Source: Lysobacter arenosi
GTDB lineage: Bacteria > Pseudomonadota > Gammaproteobacteria > Xanthomonadales > Xanthomonadaceae
NCBI RefSeq assembly: GCF_016613475.2
Contig: NZ_CP071517.1
Span: 3,777,001 to 3,841,000 of the forward strand
Length of the DNA: 64,000 bases
Direction of reading: 5' to 3'
In this document: piece by piece, positions 27,044-36,394 of the stretch
Position numbering within the stretch: position 1 is the stretch's first letter
Layout of the letters: every line of letters begins with the position of its first letter
The notes under the pieces: model-generated
Told to the model about the DNA's origin: nothing
Databases searched by the model: none
Seen by the model: only the letters and a program-made list of their open reading frames with translations
Program-made: the position numbers and the translations under genes

Positions 27044-27622
27044 ATGCGCAACAAGCCTTTGTGGATTGCCGCCGCCATGACCGTCGGGTTGATGGCGCTG
27101 ATCTTCTTCGCCGGCTGGCTGTTCGGGCGAGTGGTCGGCAAGCACGAGCGCGCCTCGGAGGCACGCGTCGCGGCGACCGCGCCGGCGGAGCCCGCGGAGT
27201 CCGCGATCGGTCGCACCGGTGCGCGCCAGCTCGATGCGCTGCGCCGTGGCGTCCCGGTCGACCAGGAGGCGGTGCCGCTGCCGATGGCGCGAGTGGAGAA
27301 CGTCGATCGCAAGCGCGAGCGCGCCTACCCGATGCAACCGCCGACCATCCCGCATGCCATCGACGGCTACCAGGTCGACAAGAACAGCAACCGCTGCATG
27401 CTCTGCCATGCCCGCGCCAATGCCGAGAAGTTCCAGGCGCCGCCGGTCAGCGTGACCCACTACATGGACCGCGACGACCAGTTCCTGGCGTCGATCTCTT
27501 CGCGCCGGTACTTCTGCAACCAGTGCCACGTGGTGCAGACCGATGCGCCGGTGCTGGTCGCCAACAACTTCGAGGACATCGACAAGGTCCTCGCCGCCGC
27601 TGAAGCGAAGGGGAACCCGTGA
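27044..27622 (+). CDS. napB: Diheme cytochrome subunit NapB
   Basis: A 192-residue small subunit that passes electrons from NapC to NapA in the periplasm. Haem sites are CMLCH (118–122) and CNQCH (158–162). An uncleaved-looking hydrophobic N-terminus (residues 6–30) is either a signal peptide or an anchor, and a charged linker precedes the NapB domain, which makes this protein somewhat longer than average. GGAGGG lies at ideal distance from the ATG. Stop and napC start overlap (TGATG). Confidence 0.95.
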   Translation: MRNKPLWIAAAMTVGLMALIFFAGWLFGRVVGKHERASEARVAATAPAEPAESAIGRTGARQLDALRRGVPVDQEAVPLPMARVENVDRKRERAYPMQPPTIPHAIDGYQVDKNSNRCMLCHARANAEKFQAPPVSVTHYMDRDDQFLASISSRRYFCNQCHVVQTDAPVLVANNFEDIDKVLAAAEAKGNP

Positions 27623-28221
27623 TGTTCCGGCGCTGGTTCGAGCGTCTCAAACCGTACCTGCGCACGCTGCGCTCGCCCAGCGTGCATTACAGCTTGGGCT
27701 TCTTGGTGGCCGCGGGGTTCATCGCCGGCATCCTGTTCTGGGGCGGGTTCAACACCGCGCTGGAGGCGACCAACACCGAGAAGTTCTGCACCGGTTGCCA
27801 CGAGATGCACGACAACGTGTTCCAGGAGCTCAAGTCGACGATCCACTACAGCAACCGCTCCGGCGTGCGCGCGACCTGCCCGGACTGCCATGTCCCGCAT
27901 CAGTGGACGGACAAGATCGCGCGCAAGATGCAGGCGTCGAAGGAAGTGTGGGGCAAGCTCTTCGGCACCATCAACACGCGCGAGAAGTTCCTCGACCACC
28001 GCCTGGAACTGGCGATGCACGAATGGTCACGTTTGAAGGCCAACGATTCGCTGGAATGCCGCAACTGCCACGACTACGACTCGATGGACCTGACCCGGCA
28101 GGGATCACGCGCGTCGCAGATCCACAAGCGCTGGCTGGGCACGGGCGAGAAGACCTGCATCGATTGCCACAAGGGCGTGGCGCATCGCCTGCCGGACATG
28201 GCGGGCGTGCCGCAGGGGTGA
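27622..28221 (+). CDS. napC: Tetraheme quinol dehydrogenase NapC
   Basis: A 199-residue NapC/NirT-family cytochrome anchored in the inner membrane by one helix (about residues 25–42). Four CxxCH sites are at 56–60, 86–90, 146–150 and 179–183. It oxidises quinol and feeds NapB. A GTG one codon upstream is also in frame. It is the last gene of the operon; napG and napH, the alternative quinol route, are absent here, so NapC is the only visible electron donor. Confidence 0.95.
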   Translation: MFRRWFERLKPYLRTLRSPSVHYSLGFLVAAGFIAGILFWGGFNTALEATNTEKFCTGCHEMHDNVFQELKSTIHYSNRSGVRATCPDCHVPHQWTDKIARKMQASKEVWGKLFGTINTREKFLDHRLELAMHEWSRLKANDSLECRNCHDYDSMDLTRQGSRASQIHKRWLGTGEKTCIDCHKGVAHRLPDMAGVPQG

Positions 28222-28245
28222 CTCGCGTCGCCTGGCTCGCGTCGC

Positions 28246-28770
28246 CTAGATCGAATCCAGCACAGCGCGGTAACGCTGCGCCATGTCGCTGCCGAAGCAG
28301 GCGAAGGTCACTGCAATCGGTTGCTTGTGCGCGGCCTGCCATGCATCCACCGTCGCCACCGCCAACGGCACCGCCAGTTGCGGTGGGTAGCCGTAGACGC
28401 CGCAGCTGATGGCGGGGAAGGTGATCGATTCGACACCGTGCTGCAACGCCAGCTCCAGGCTGTTGCGATAGCAGGCCGCGAGCAACGCGGGCTCACCCGC
28501 ATGGCCGCCGTGCCAGATCGGCCCGACGGTGTGGATCACATGGCGCGCGGGAAGGCGATGGCCTCCGGTGATGCGCGCCTCGCCGGTCGGGCAGCGAACA
28601 CCGGGCCGCACCTGCGGCAGCTTGCGGCATTCCTCGAGCAGGCCGGGGCCGGCGCCGCGGTGGATCGCACCGTCGACGCCGCCGCCACCGAGCAGTGTCT
28701 CGTTGGCGGCATTGACGATGGCGTCGACCGCCAGGATCGTGATGTCGCCTTCGAACACGTGCATGTTCAT
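28246..28770 (-). CDS. Macro-domain protein, O-acetyl-ADP-ribose deacetylase-like
   Basis: A 174-residue stand-alone macro domain of the YmdB/MacroD type. Motifs are VDAIVNAANETLLGGGGVDG (ADP-ribose pocket with catalytic-type Asn and Asp), RHVIHTVGPIW, and FPAISCGVYGYP. Such proteins remove acetyl or ADP-ribosyl groups from ADP-ribose conjugates. The gene is convergent with napC and 16 bases downstream of cysK on the same strand, so it may ride on the cysK transcript. Confidence 0.93.
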   Translation of the reverse strand: MNMHVFEGDITILAVDAIVNAANETLLGGGGVDGAIHRGAGPGLLEECRKLPQVRPGVRCPTGEARITGGHRLPARHVIHTVGPIWHGGHAGEPALLAACYRNSLELALQHGVESITFPAISCGVYGYPPQLAVPLAVATVDAWQAAHKQPIAVTFACFGSDMAQRYRAVLDSI

Positions 28771-28786
28771 GACGGTTCCGGGTTGC

Positions 28787-29740
28787 TTACAACCCCGCCA
28801 GCCACTCGTCGTCGGAACCCTCGTTGACGCCCTCGAACAGGAACGTGCTCAGGTAGCGCTCGCCGGTGTCGGGCAGCATCGCCAGGATCACCGAACCCTT
28901 CTCGGCATTGCGCGCCACTTCCAGCGCCGCCGCGGCGGTGGCACCGGCGGAGATGCCGACGAAGATGCCTTCCTCGCTGGCCAGGCGCCGCGCGGTGTCG
29001 CGTGCGAGCACGTCGTCGATCGGCAGGATCGCGTCGGCGACGTCGCGGTTGAGCACCGCCGGAACGAAGTCGGGAGTCCAGCCCTGGATCTTGTGCGGCT
29101 GCCATTCCTTGCCCGACAGCAGCGCAGCGCCGGCCGGTTCGCAGGTGGTCACGCGCACTTCCGGTCGAGCGACTTTCAGCACCTCGCCGACGCCGGTGAG
29201 CGTGCCGCCAGTGCCCCAGCCGGTGACGAAATGGTCGAGCCGGCGTCCGGCGAAATCGCGCAGGATCTCGGCCGCGGTGGTCTGGCGGTGGTAGGCGGGA
29301 TTGGCCTCGTTCTCGAACTGGCGGGCGAGGAACCAGCCGTGCTTCTTCGCCAGCTCCTCGGCGCGGCGCACCATGCCGCTGCCGCGTTCGGCGGCCGGGG
29401 TCAGGATGACCTTGGCGCCGAAGGCACGCATCAGCTTGCGGCGCTCCATCGAGAACGTTTCCGACATCGTCGCGACGAACTTGTAGCCGCGCGCGGCGCA
29501 GACCATGGCCAGCGCCACGCCGGTGTTGCCCGAGGTCGCCTCCACCACCGTGTCGCCCGGCTTGAGCTGGCCGCGCGCTTCGGCGTCGAGGATGATCGCC
29601 AGCGCCAGGCGGTCCTTGACCGAGCCGCCGGGATTGAAGGCTTCCACCTTGGCGTACACGGTGACGTGGTCGGGAGCGAGGCGATGCAGGCGCACAACGG
29701 GGGTGCGGCCAATCGTGTCGAGGATGCTGTCGTGGATCAT
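28787..29740 (-). CDS. cysK: Cysteine synthase A
   Basis: A 317-residue PLP enzyme that makes cysteine from O-acetylserine and sulfide. The PLP lysine is K42 in NPGGSVKDR; the substrate loop is TSGNTG; the PLP phosphate loop is GWGTGGTLTGVG; the C-terminal motif is DTGERYLST. It belongs to the CysK/CysM family and is closest to CysK by motif. The start ATG is at 29740. The gap upstream (29741–30042) separates it from the divergent RND system. Confidence 0.93.
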   Translation of the reverse strand: MIHDSILDTIGRTPVVRLHRLAPDHVTVYAKVEAFNPGGSVKDRLALAIILDAEARGQLKPGDTVVEATSGNTGVALAMVCAARGYKFVATMSETFSMERRKLMRAFGAKVILTPAAERGSGMVRRAEELAKKHGWFLARQFENEANPAYHRQTTAAEILRDFAGRRLDHFVTGWGTGGTLTGVGEVLKVARPEVRVTTCEPAGAALLSGKEWQPHKIQGWTPDFVPAVLNRDVADAILPIDDVLARDTARRLASEEGIFVGISAGATAAAALEVARNAEKGSVILAMLPDTGERYLSTFLFEGVNEGSDDEWLAGL

Positions 29741-30042
29741 TTCTTTCGACTCCAGGCTGGGGTGGGAAGTCGTGCGGGGCCGTCGCGTGGCGAGGGCCGG
29801 GCGCCGATGGGGCGCCGACAGTGTGATCGCCGGCGCAGATTGCCATAGTCCGGGCGCCGTGGGAGTCCGGGGAGCCCGGCGGGGAGCAGGGGCGAGGGCG
29901 GCCCCTGCCTCCCTGGCCGCAGGTCAGGCAGTCACAGGCTGTGCACAGTGAGCTGTCAACCAATGGCCTACGCAGGCGTTAACCCTGGACAGCTAGAATC
30001 CAATGGTTTGGGCACGCCGCTGCCCCACGTTCAGAGAGCCGC
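29741..30042. other. Divergent intergenic region, cysK / RND operon
   Basis: About 300 bases without a gene. A GC-rich imperfect hairpin with GGGGC/GCCCC arms lies near 29889–29908. TAGAAT at 29994–29999 is a plausible -10 for the RND operon, 44 bases before its start, but no matching -35 is evident. No clear operator was found. Confidence 0.35.
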
Positions 30043-31140
30043 ATGCGACTTACCCCGGGATTCCAAGCCAGCTGCCTGCTGGTTTTCGCCTTCGCGCTGG
30101 CCGCGTGCGGCAGCAATGACGCCAAGCAGCGCGACGGCGGCGGCGATCGTCCGATCCCGGTGACCACCCAGCAGGTGACCATGCAGCCCTGGAGCGACAC
30201 CGTGCTGGCGCTGGGCAACGTCAAGGCGCGCGAGTCGATCACAGTGAGCGCCAAGGTCAGCGAGACGGTGGAGCAGGTGCATTTCAACAGCGGCGACATC
30301 GTCGTTGCCGGTGCGCCGCTGATCACCCTGACCGGCCGCCAGCAGCAGGCTGCCCTGGCCCAGGCCGAAGCGGCGGCCAACGAATCCGAGCAGCTCTTCC
30401 AGCGCCAGACCGAACTGGCCGGGCAGCAACTGATCGCACGCTCCACCCTCGACACCCAGCGCGCCGCACGCGACGTCGCCCGCGCCCGCGTCGCGCAGAT
30501 GCGCGCCGACATCGGCGACCGCGTGATCCGCGCACCATTCAGTGGCGTACTGGGCATCCGCCAGGTCAGCCCGGGCGCGCTGGTCACGCCGGGCACGCCG
30601 ATCGCCACCCTGGACGACACCGCGCGTGTCTATGTCGACTTCCCGGTGCAGGAGGCGATGCTGGCCAGCCTCGCCGTTGGCCAGCAGGTCAGCGGCACCA
30701 GCACGGCCTATCCGGGCCGCCGCTTCGAGGGCGTTGTCAGCACGATCGATGCGCGCGTCGACGAAGCCACCCGCGCGATCACTGTACGCGGCGACTTCGC
30801 CAACGACGGCCGCGAACTGCGTCCGGGCATGCTGCTGCAGGTGACGCTGGTACGGCCGGAGCGCCAGGCGCTGCTGGTGCCGGAAATCTCGATCGTGCAG
30901 GTCGGCACCGACAGCTTCGTCTACCGGGTCAAGCCCGATTCCTCGGTCGAGCGCGCCGACGTCAAGGTCGGCAGCCGCCGCGACGGCAAGGCCGAGGTCA
31001 CGCAGGGACTGAAGGTCGGCGACCGCATCGTCGTCGACGGCACCGGCAAGCTGCGCGTGGGCAGCCGGATCACTGACCTGAAGGCCGACCAGAAAGCGGG
31101 CGCCCATGTAGACGGGGCCGCGACGGCCAACCGGGGCTGA
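30043..31140 (+). CDS. RND efflux periplasmic adaptor (lipoprotein)
   Basis: A 365-residue membrane-fusion protein linking an inner-membrane RND pump to an outer-membrane channel. The signal peptide ends in the lipobox LAAC (lipidated C22). After a low-complexity linker come the barrel-sandwich half motifs (LGNVKARESITVSAKVSE and VIRAPFSGVLGIRQVSPG) around a coiled-coil hairpin at about residues 105–150, then beta-barrel and membrane-proximal domains. The pump gene starts three bases after its stop. Substrates are unknown. No outer-membrane factor gene is adjacent. Confidence 0.93.
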   Translation: MRLTPGFQASCLLVFAFALAACGSNDAKQRDGGGDRPIPVTTQQVTMQPWSDTVLALGNVKARESITVSAKVSETVEQVHFNSGDIVVAGAPLITLTGRQQQAALAQAEAAANESEQLFQRQTELAGQQLIARSTLDTQRAARDVARARVAQMRADIGDRVIRAPFSGVLGIRQVSPGALVTPGTPIATLDDTARVYVDFPVQEAMLASLAVGQQVSGTSTAYPGRRFEGVVSTIDARVDEATRAITVRGDFANDGRELRPGMLLQVTLVRPERQALLVPEISIVQVGTDSFVYRVKPDSSVERADVKVGSRRDGKAEVTQGLKVGDRIVVDGTGKLRVGSRITDLKADQKAGAHVDGAATANRG

Positions 31141-31143
31141 GCC

Positions 31144-34100
31144 ATGAACCTGTCCGATCTGTCGATCCGCCGCCCCGTGTTCGCCACGGTGATGAGCCTG
31201 CTGCTCATCGTGCTCGGCGTGATGGCGTTCTCGCGCCTGACCCTGCGCGAACTGCCGGCCATCGATCCGCCGATCGTGTCAGTGGACGTGAACTACCCCG
31301 GCGCCTCGGCGGCGGTGGTGGAAACCCGCATCACCCAGATCCTCGAGGACGCGCTGGCTGGCATCGAGGGCATCGAGAACATCGAGTCGCGCAGCGTCAA
31401 CGGCCGCGCTTCGATCAGCATCGAGTTCACCCTGTCGCGCGAGATCGAGGCCGCGGCCAACGACGTGCGTGACGCGGTCAGCCGCGTCAGCAACCGCATG
31501 CCCGAGGAGGCCGACCCGCCGCAGATCGAGAAGGTCGAGGCCGACGCCGACCCGATCCTCTGGCTCAACATGAGCTCGACCAAGCTGGACACGCTGCAGC
31601 TGTCCGACTACGCCGAGCGCTACGTGGTCGACCGGCTCTCGTCCGTCGACGGCGTCGCCCAGGTCCGCATCGGTGGCCAGCAGCGCTACGCGATGCGCGT
31701 GTGGATCGATCGCGATGCGCTGGCCGCGCGCGGCATCACCGTCAACGACGTCGAGAACGCACTGGAGGCCGAGAACGTCGAGCTTCCCGCCGGCCGCATC
31801 GAGTCCAACGCCCGCGACTTCACCCTGCGCGTGGCGCGCAGCTACCAGAAGCCCGAGGACTTCGCCCAGATTCCACTGGCCAAGGGCACCGACGGCTACG
31901 TCGTGCGCCTTGGCGACGTGGCCCGGATCGAGCTGGCCTCGGCCGAACGCCGCGCCTACTACCGCAGCAACGGCGAGCCGAACATCGGCCTAGGCATCGT
32001 CAAGACGTCCACCGCCAACAGCCTCGATGTCGCCCGCGCCGTCCGCGCCGAGGCCGAGCAGGTGCAGAAGACGCTGCCGCAGGGCACCAAGATCTTCGTC
32101 GCCTTCGACACCACGGTGTTCATCGAATCGGCGGTCGAGCGTGTCTATCACACGCTGGCCGAGGCGATCGTGCTGGTGCTGCTGGTGATCTGGCTGTTCC
32201 TGGGCAGTTTCCGCGCCGCGCTGATTCCGGCAGTCACCGTTCCGGTGTGCCTGATCGCCGCGTTCATCCCGCTGTACCTGTTCGGATTCTCGATCAACCT
32301 GCTGACGCTGCTGGCGCTGGTGCTGTGCATCGGCCTGGTGGTCGACGATGCGATCGTGGTGCTGGAGAACATCCAGCGCCGCATCGACCTGGGCGAGCCG
32401 CGCCTGGTCGCGGCCAAGCGCGGCACCAAGCAGGTCGCCTTCGCGGTGATCGCCACGACCGCGGTGCTGGTGGCGGTGTTCCTGCCGGTCGGCTTCATGG
32501 AAGGCAACACCGGCCGCCTGTTCCGCGAGCTGTCGGTGGCACTGGCCGGCGCGGTGGCATTGTCGGCCTTCGTCGCGCTGACGCTGACGCCGATGATGTC
32601 GTCCAAGCTGGTGCGTGCGCACAGCGAGGAGAAATCCAACCCGATCAACCGCTGGGTCAATGCGCGCCTGGACGGCATCGGCAAGCGCTACCGCGGCTTC
32701 CTTGACGGCAGCGTCGACCGCCCGTGGGTGTTCGGCGGGATCATGATTGCCGCGATCGTGCTGAGCCTGGTGCTGTTCAAGGTGGTGCCGTCGGAACTGG
32801 CGCCGCCGGAAGACCGCGGCTCGTTCCAGATCAGCATCCTCGGCCCGGAAGGCGCCGGTTTCGATTACACGGTCGGGCAGGTGCAGCAGGTCGAGAAGAT
32901 CGTCGCCGCGCACACCGGCAACGATGGCGTGATCCAGCGCTACAACCCGCGCGTGCCCGGCGGTTTCGGCGCCAGCGAAGAGATGCACACCGGCCGCATC
33001 GCGGTGTTCCTGAAGGACTGGAAGGAACGCGATATCAGCACCGCCGACGTCGCCAAGCAGTTGCAGGGCGAACTCGCCGGCCTGCCGGGCGTGCGCGCGA
33101 TGCCGCAGGTCAGCGGTGGCCTGGTGCGCGGTCGCGGACAGCCGATCAACATCGTGCTCGGCGGCCCCGAGTATGCCGAGCTTGCGCAGTGGCGCGACAA
33201 GCTGCTGGCGAAGATGGAGCAGAACCCGGGCTTCTTCTCGACCGACTCGGACTACAAGGAAACGCGTCCGCAGATGCGCGTGGAGATCGACCGCCAGCGC
33301 GCCGCCGACCTGGGCGTGCCGGTGACCGACATCGGCCATGCCCTCGAAACGATGATGGGCAGCCGCCGCGTGACCACGTTCGTGCAGAACGGCGAGGAGT
33401 ACGACGTCATCGTCCAGTCCGACCGCGAGCTGCGCGCGTCGCCGGCCGACCTGGAAGCGATCCAGGTGCGTGCGCGCGACGGTGCGCTGATTCCGCTGTC
33501 GAACCTGGTGACGCTGCGCGAGCTGGCCGAGCCGGGCAGCCTCAACCGCTTCAACCGCCTGCGCGCCATCACCATCAGTGCCGGCCTGACGCCGGGCTAC
33601 CGCATGGGCGAAGCCATGCAGTGGCTGGAGAAGACGGTGCAGGAAGAACTGCCCGACCATGCCCAGATCGACTGGAAGGGCGAGTCGCGCGAATACCTCA
33701 AGGCCGGCGGCGCAGTGCTGATGACCTTCACCCTGGCGCTGCTGATCGTGTACCTGGTGCTGGCGGCGCAGTTTGAAAGCTTCATCCACCCGTTCGTGAT
33801 CATGCTGACGGTGCCGCTGGGCGTGCTCGGCGCGCTGATCGGCCTGGCGTTGACCGGTGGCACGCTCAATCTGTTCAGCCAGATCGGCATCGTCATGCTG
33901 GTGGGCTTGGCGGCGAAGAACGGCATCCTGATCGTCGAGTTCGCCAACCAGTTGCGCGATGAAGGCCGCAGCATCCACCAGGCGATCGTCGAAGCTTCGG
34001 CGGTGCGCCTGCGTCCGATCCTGATGACGTCCATTGCGACCGTGGTCGGTGCGGTGCCGCTGGTGGTTGCCGGCGGCCCGGGTTCGGCGAGCCGCGCGAC

Positions 34101-34269
34101 GATCGGCATCGTCGTGATCTTCGGCGTGTCGTTCTCGACGCTGCTGTCGTTGTTCGTGGTGCCGGCGTTCTACGTGTTGCTGGCCAAGTACACGAAGTCG
34201 CCAGAGGCGGTGTCGCAGGAGCTGGAGAAGCTCGAAGCACAGACACCGTCGGTAGGCGGCCACGCCTGA
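31144..34269 (+). CDS. RND efflux transporter permease
   Basis: A 1041-residue inner-membrane pump of the AcrB/MexF hydrophobe/amphiphile efflux family. It starts LSDLSIRRPVFATVMSLLL, has the two large periplasmic loops and twelve membrane helices expected, a helix-4 motif LVVDDAIVVLENIQRR with the proton-relay Asp pair, and a helix-10/11 block AKNGILIVEFANQLRDEG. Length is standard. It forms a two-gene operon with the adaptor and uses proton motive force; substrates are unknown. No TetR or two-component regulator sits next to it. Confidence 0.95.
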   Translation: MNLSDLSIRRPVFATVMSLLLIVLGVMAFSRLTLRELPAIDPPIVSVDVNYPGASAAVVETRITQILEDALAGIEGIENIESRSVNGRASISIEFTLSREIEAAANDVRDAVSRVSNRMPEEADPPQIEKVEADADPILWLNMSSTKLDTLQLSDYAERYVVDRLSSVDGVAQVRIGGQQRYAMRVWIDRDALAARGITVNDVENALEAENVELPAGRIESNARDFTLRVARSYQKPEDFAQIPLAKGTDGYVVRLGDVARIELASAERRAYYRSNGEPNIGLGIVKTSTANSLDVARAVRAEAEQVQKTLPQGTKIFVAFDTTVFIESAVERVYHTLAEAIVLVLLVIWLFLGSFRAALIPAVTVPVCLIAAFIPLYLFGFSINLLTLLALVLCIGLVVDDAIVVLENIQRRIDLGEPRLVAAKRGTKQVAFAVIATTAVLVAVFLPVGFMEGNTGRLFRELSVALAGAVALSAFVALTLTPMMSSKLVRAHSEEKSNPINRWVNARLDGIGKRYRGFLDGSVDRPWVFGGIMIAAIVLSLVLFKVVPSELAPPEDRGSFQISILGPEGAGFDYTVGQVQQVEKIVAAHTGNDGVIQRYNPRVPGGFGASEEMHTGRIAVFLKDWKERDISTADVAKQLQGELAGLPGVRAMPQVSGGLVRGRGQPINIVLGGPEYAELAQWRDKLLAKMEQNPGFFSTDSDYKETRPQMRVEIDRQRAADLGVPVTDIGHALETMMGSRRVTTFVQNGEEYDVIVQSDRELRASPADLEAIQVRARDGALIPLSNLVTLRELAEPGSLNRFNRLRAITISAGLTPGYRMGEAMQWLEKTVQEELPDHAQIDWKGESREYLKAGGAVLMTFTLALLIVYLVLAAQFESFIHPFVIMLTVPLGVLGALIGLALTGGTLNLFSQIGIVMLVGLAAKNGILIVEFANQLRDEGRSIHQAIVEASAVRLRPILMTSIATVVGAVPLVVAGGPGSASRATIGIVVIFGVSFSTLLSLFVVPAFYVLLAKYTKSPEAVSQELEKLEAQTPSVGGHA

Positions 34270-34274
34270 CACAA

Positions 34275-34301
34275 CGTCATCCCGGCGAACGCCGGGATCC
34301 A
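34275..34301. repeat. Dispersed intergenic palindromic repeat, copy 2
   Basis: Same unit as at 15–41, with arms CCCGGC/GCCGGG. The paired changes (C to G in one arm, G to C in the other) keep the hairpin, which suggests selection on structure. It follows the RND operon and may act as its terminator. Confidence 0.75.
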
Positions 34302-34349
34302 GTCTGACGTTGCCGTTCGCTCATCGGCCCTGCGTTCGAGCCGGGCCGA

Positions 34350-34550
34350 TCAAAGCTTGGCGTTCTTTGGACTCCCAGGCGCCGGCTCGATACCCCAGTC
34401 CAGATACCACTGCTCGCCTTGCGTCTCGGCCGGATGCATGGTGCGCCCCGAGCCGTTGCCGCAAGCCAGCGAATCAGTCGCGCAATAACGGTCGCAGCCC
34501 CAGCAGATCCGTTCGGGATGCTTGGGATTCAATGGAAAGTTCTTCGCCAT
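34350..34550 (-). CDS. DUF3079 family small cysteine-rich protein
   Basis: A 66-residue cytoplasmic protein matching the DUF3079 pattern: MAKNFPLNPKHPERICWGCD followed by RYCATDSLACGNGS and a tail with GEQWYLDWG. Four cysteines in C-x2-C-x3-C-x6-C spacing suggest a metal or redox site. Function is unknown. A weak FNR-like palindrome lies about 60–75 bases upstream of the start. Confidence 0.82.
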   Translation of the reverse strand: MAKNFPLNPKHPERICWGCDRYCATDSLACGNGSGRTMHPAETQGEQWYLDWGIEPAPGSPKNAKL

Positions 34551-34610
34551 GTTCGCGACCGTTTCAGTTCACGCTCGCGGCCAATCTAGCCGGCGCGGCC
34601 TGGACGCGCC

Positions 34611-34624
34611 TTGACCTGGATCAG
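34611..34624. promoter_or_regulatory. Weak FNR-like palindrome
   Basis: TTGAC-CTGG-ATCAG has two mismatches to the FNR consensus. It lies 61–74 bases upstream of the DUF3079 gene and about 180 upstream of the M48 peptidase gene. Its role is uncertain. Confidence 0.3.
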
Positions 34625-34798
34625 GGTATCGGCGCATGGCCGTAAGACGCGGCGAGCTGAATCGCTGGACCACGCGCTGGCGCTCACTGAGACCAGTCCT
34701 ATGTACGCCAGTCGCCCCTTCTGGGAACGTTATCTGCGCCGCCGCGTCGCTCGACGCGGCCTGGCAACAGATGAACTGGCCCATTGGATTCGACTCGA

Positions 34799-35545
34799 AT
34801 GCTCACGCAGCACACTCGCGCGTTGATCGCTGCAGCGCTCTGCTGCGGCGCAGTCGCAACTTCCCACGCAGCAGGAGTCGATCTCGAGAAGCTGATGGGC
34901 GCAGGCGCCAAGGCGGGCAAGGCCCTCACCTTGTCGGACAGCGAGGTGGTCGCCTCGGCCAATGATGCCTGCGCTTACTCGGACAAAGAGAACAAGGTCG
35001 CGCCCGCTGGAGACAAGTACGCGGTCCGCCTGGCAAAGATCGTCGAAGGCCTGGATAACGACGACGGCATGAAACTGTCGTTCAAGGCGTACCTGACGCC
35101 GGACGTGAATGCGTTCGCGATGGCCAACGGATGTGTGCGCGTGTTCTCTGGGCTGATGGACATGGCGAGCGATGACGAGATTCGCGGCGTCATCGGCCAC
35201 GAGATCGGGCACGTGAAGCTTGGCCACAGCAAGGCCAAGCAGCGCGCCGCACTGCTGGCTTCGGCGGCGCGTGACGGCGCCGCGCTGAATGGAAAGGTGG
35301 GCGAGTACGCCAAAGGGCAGCTGGGCGATATCGCCGAGTCGGTGATCAATGCCCAGTTCTCGCAGAAGGAAGAGAGCGCGGCCGATGCATACGGTTACCG
35401 ATTCATGGTCCGGCACAAGTACGACCCGAACGCGATGGTGACCTTGTTCAGGAAGATGCCCGGTGCCGGCGGCCTGACGTCGTCGCACCCGGCATCTGCC
35501 ACGCGCACGAAGAACATCGAAGCCATGATCAGGAAGGGCGGCTGA
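34799..35545 (+). CDS. M48 family metallopeptidase, exported
   Basis: A 248-residue exported zinc peptidase similar to YggG/LoiP. A signal peptide ends near ATSHA. The zinc motif HEIGH is at residues 134–138 within VIGHEIGHVKLGH, and the third ligand Glu is in EESAADAYGYRF. These peptidases act in the periplasm on misfolded envelope proteins. The ATG at 34799 starts the signal peptide; a TTG five codons upstream is possible. A lipoprotein gene follows after 10 bases and is likely cotranscribed. Confidence 0.88.
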   Translation: MLTQHTRALIAAALCCGAVATSHAAGVDLEKLMGAGAKAGKALTLSDSEVVASANDACAYSDKENKVAPAGDKYAVRLAKIVEGLDNDDGMKLSFKAYLTPDVNAFAMANGCVRVFSGLMDMASDDEIRGVIGHEIGHVKLGHSKAKQRAALLASAARDGAALNGKVGEYAKGQLGDIAESVINAQFSQKEESAADAYGYRFMVRHKYDPNAMVTLFRKMPGAGGLTSSHPASATRTKNIEAMIRKGG

Positions 35546-35555
35546 CGACATCACC

Positions 35556-36167
35556 ATGTGCAGGCAATGGTTCGACAGACATCGACTGTCCGTGCACCCG
35601 GCAGCGGTGGTGGCAATCCTTCTGGCCGCAGGGGCTCTGGCAGGCTGCGACAAGGACGACGGCCACGCAGTGGCGCAAGTCGCCGCGCCGACGGTGGAGG
35701 CCCCGCTGTCGACGGCGCCGAGCGACCCCGGCACGCCCGGGGGAAAGCTGGTCTACAACCCGAAGGTCGACGAAATGCTGTTCGTTTTCGACAACCTCGG
35801 CACGGCTGTGACGATCCCCCACGCTTGGCAGGAAGGCGACGTCAGCATCGAGAAGCTGGCCACCGCCGGCGTCACGCAATCCTTGTGCGCATATGGCGCG
35901 CGGTTCCATCCTGCGCACGAGGATCCCAAGCTGTACTACCACGTGGCCCTGATTCGGGTGTACGACGAGGCGCGCTGGCAGGCGCTGAATGGCGCCGAGC
36001 GCGTGGGCGAAATCGAACTCGCCCACATCGACGGCAAGGTCTATTCCTTCGCCTCCGTTACGGCCAATCCGTTGCCGGACGGAACCGCGGAGTCGGAACG
36101 GTTCGACCAGCTCGTGATCTCCGACCAGGATGCTCCGAAGCAACTGGCCATCAAGAAGGCGTCGTAG
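35556..36167 (+). CDS. Hypothetical lipoprotein
   Basis: A 203-residue protein I do not recognise. A hydrophobic N-terminus ends in the lipobox LAGC (C31), followed by a Pro/Ala/Thr-rich linker to about residue 62 and a globular domain with VYNPKVDEMLFVFDNLG and YYHVALIRVYDEARWQAL. It follows the M48 peptidase gene closely and may be its partner; that link is positional only. An OmpA-family gene lies about 230 bases downstream. Confidence 0.75.
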   Translation: MCRQWFDRHRLSVHPAAVVAILLAAGALAGCDKDDGHAVAQVAAPTVEAPLSTAPSDPGTPGGKLVYNPKVDEMLFVFDNLGTAVTIPHAWQEGDVSIEKLATAGVTQSLCAYGARFHPAHEDPKLYYHVALIRVYDEARWQALNGAERVGEIELAHIDGKVYSFASVTANPLPDGTAESERFDQLVISDQDAPKQLAIKKAS

Positions 36168-36394
36168 AGCAACCTGCCGCGGCGCGATCTTTTCGCGCCT
36201 TGAGGCAATTCGCATGGATTCGGCCTCGCCGGGTCGATAGCGTTCGCAGCGTTCGCCAGGCGCCGATCGCGGGGCCAGGACGAATGATTGCGAACAAGCG
36301 CAGAGCCCTTCTGGCAGCGCACCTCAACGGAGCAGAAAGAAATGACCGTGTCCAAACCTGTGGTCTTCGTGCCGTGAACAATCAAATACTGTCG

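Noticed and set aside
24605..27529. Long minus-strand open frame of 974 codons opposite napA and napB
   Set aside because: It mirrors NapA codons, is rich in His/Arg/Val low-complexity sequence, and shows no domain. Such shadows are common opposite long genes in GC-rich DNA.
31990..34272. Minus-strand open frame opposite the RND permease
   Set aside because: Antisense shadow with Arg/His/Gln-rich composition and no motif; the plus-strand permease is complete.
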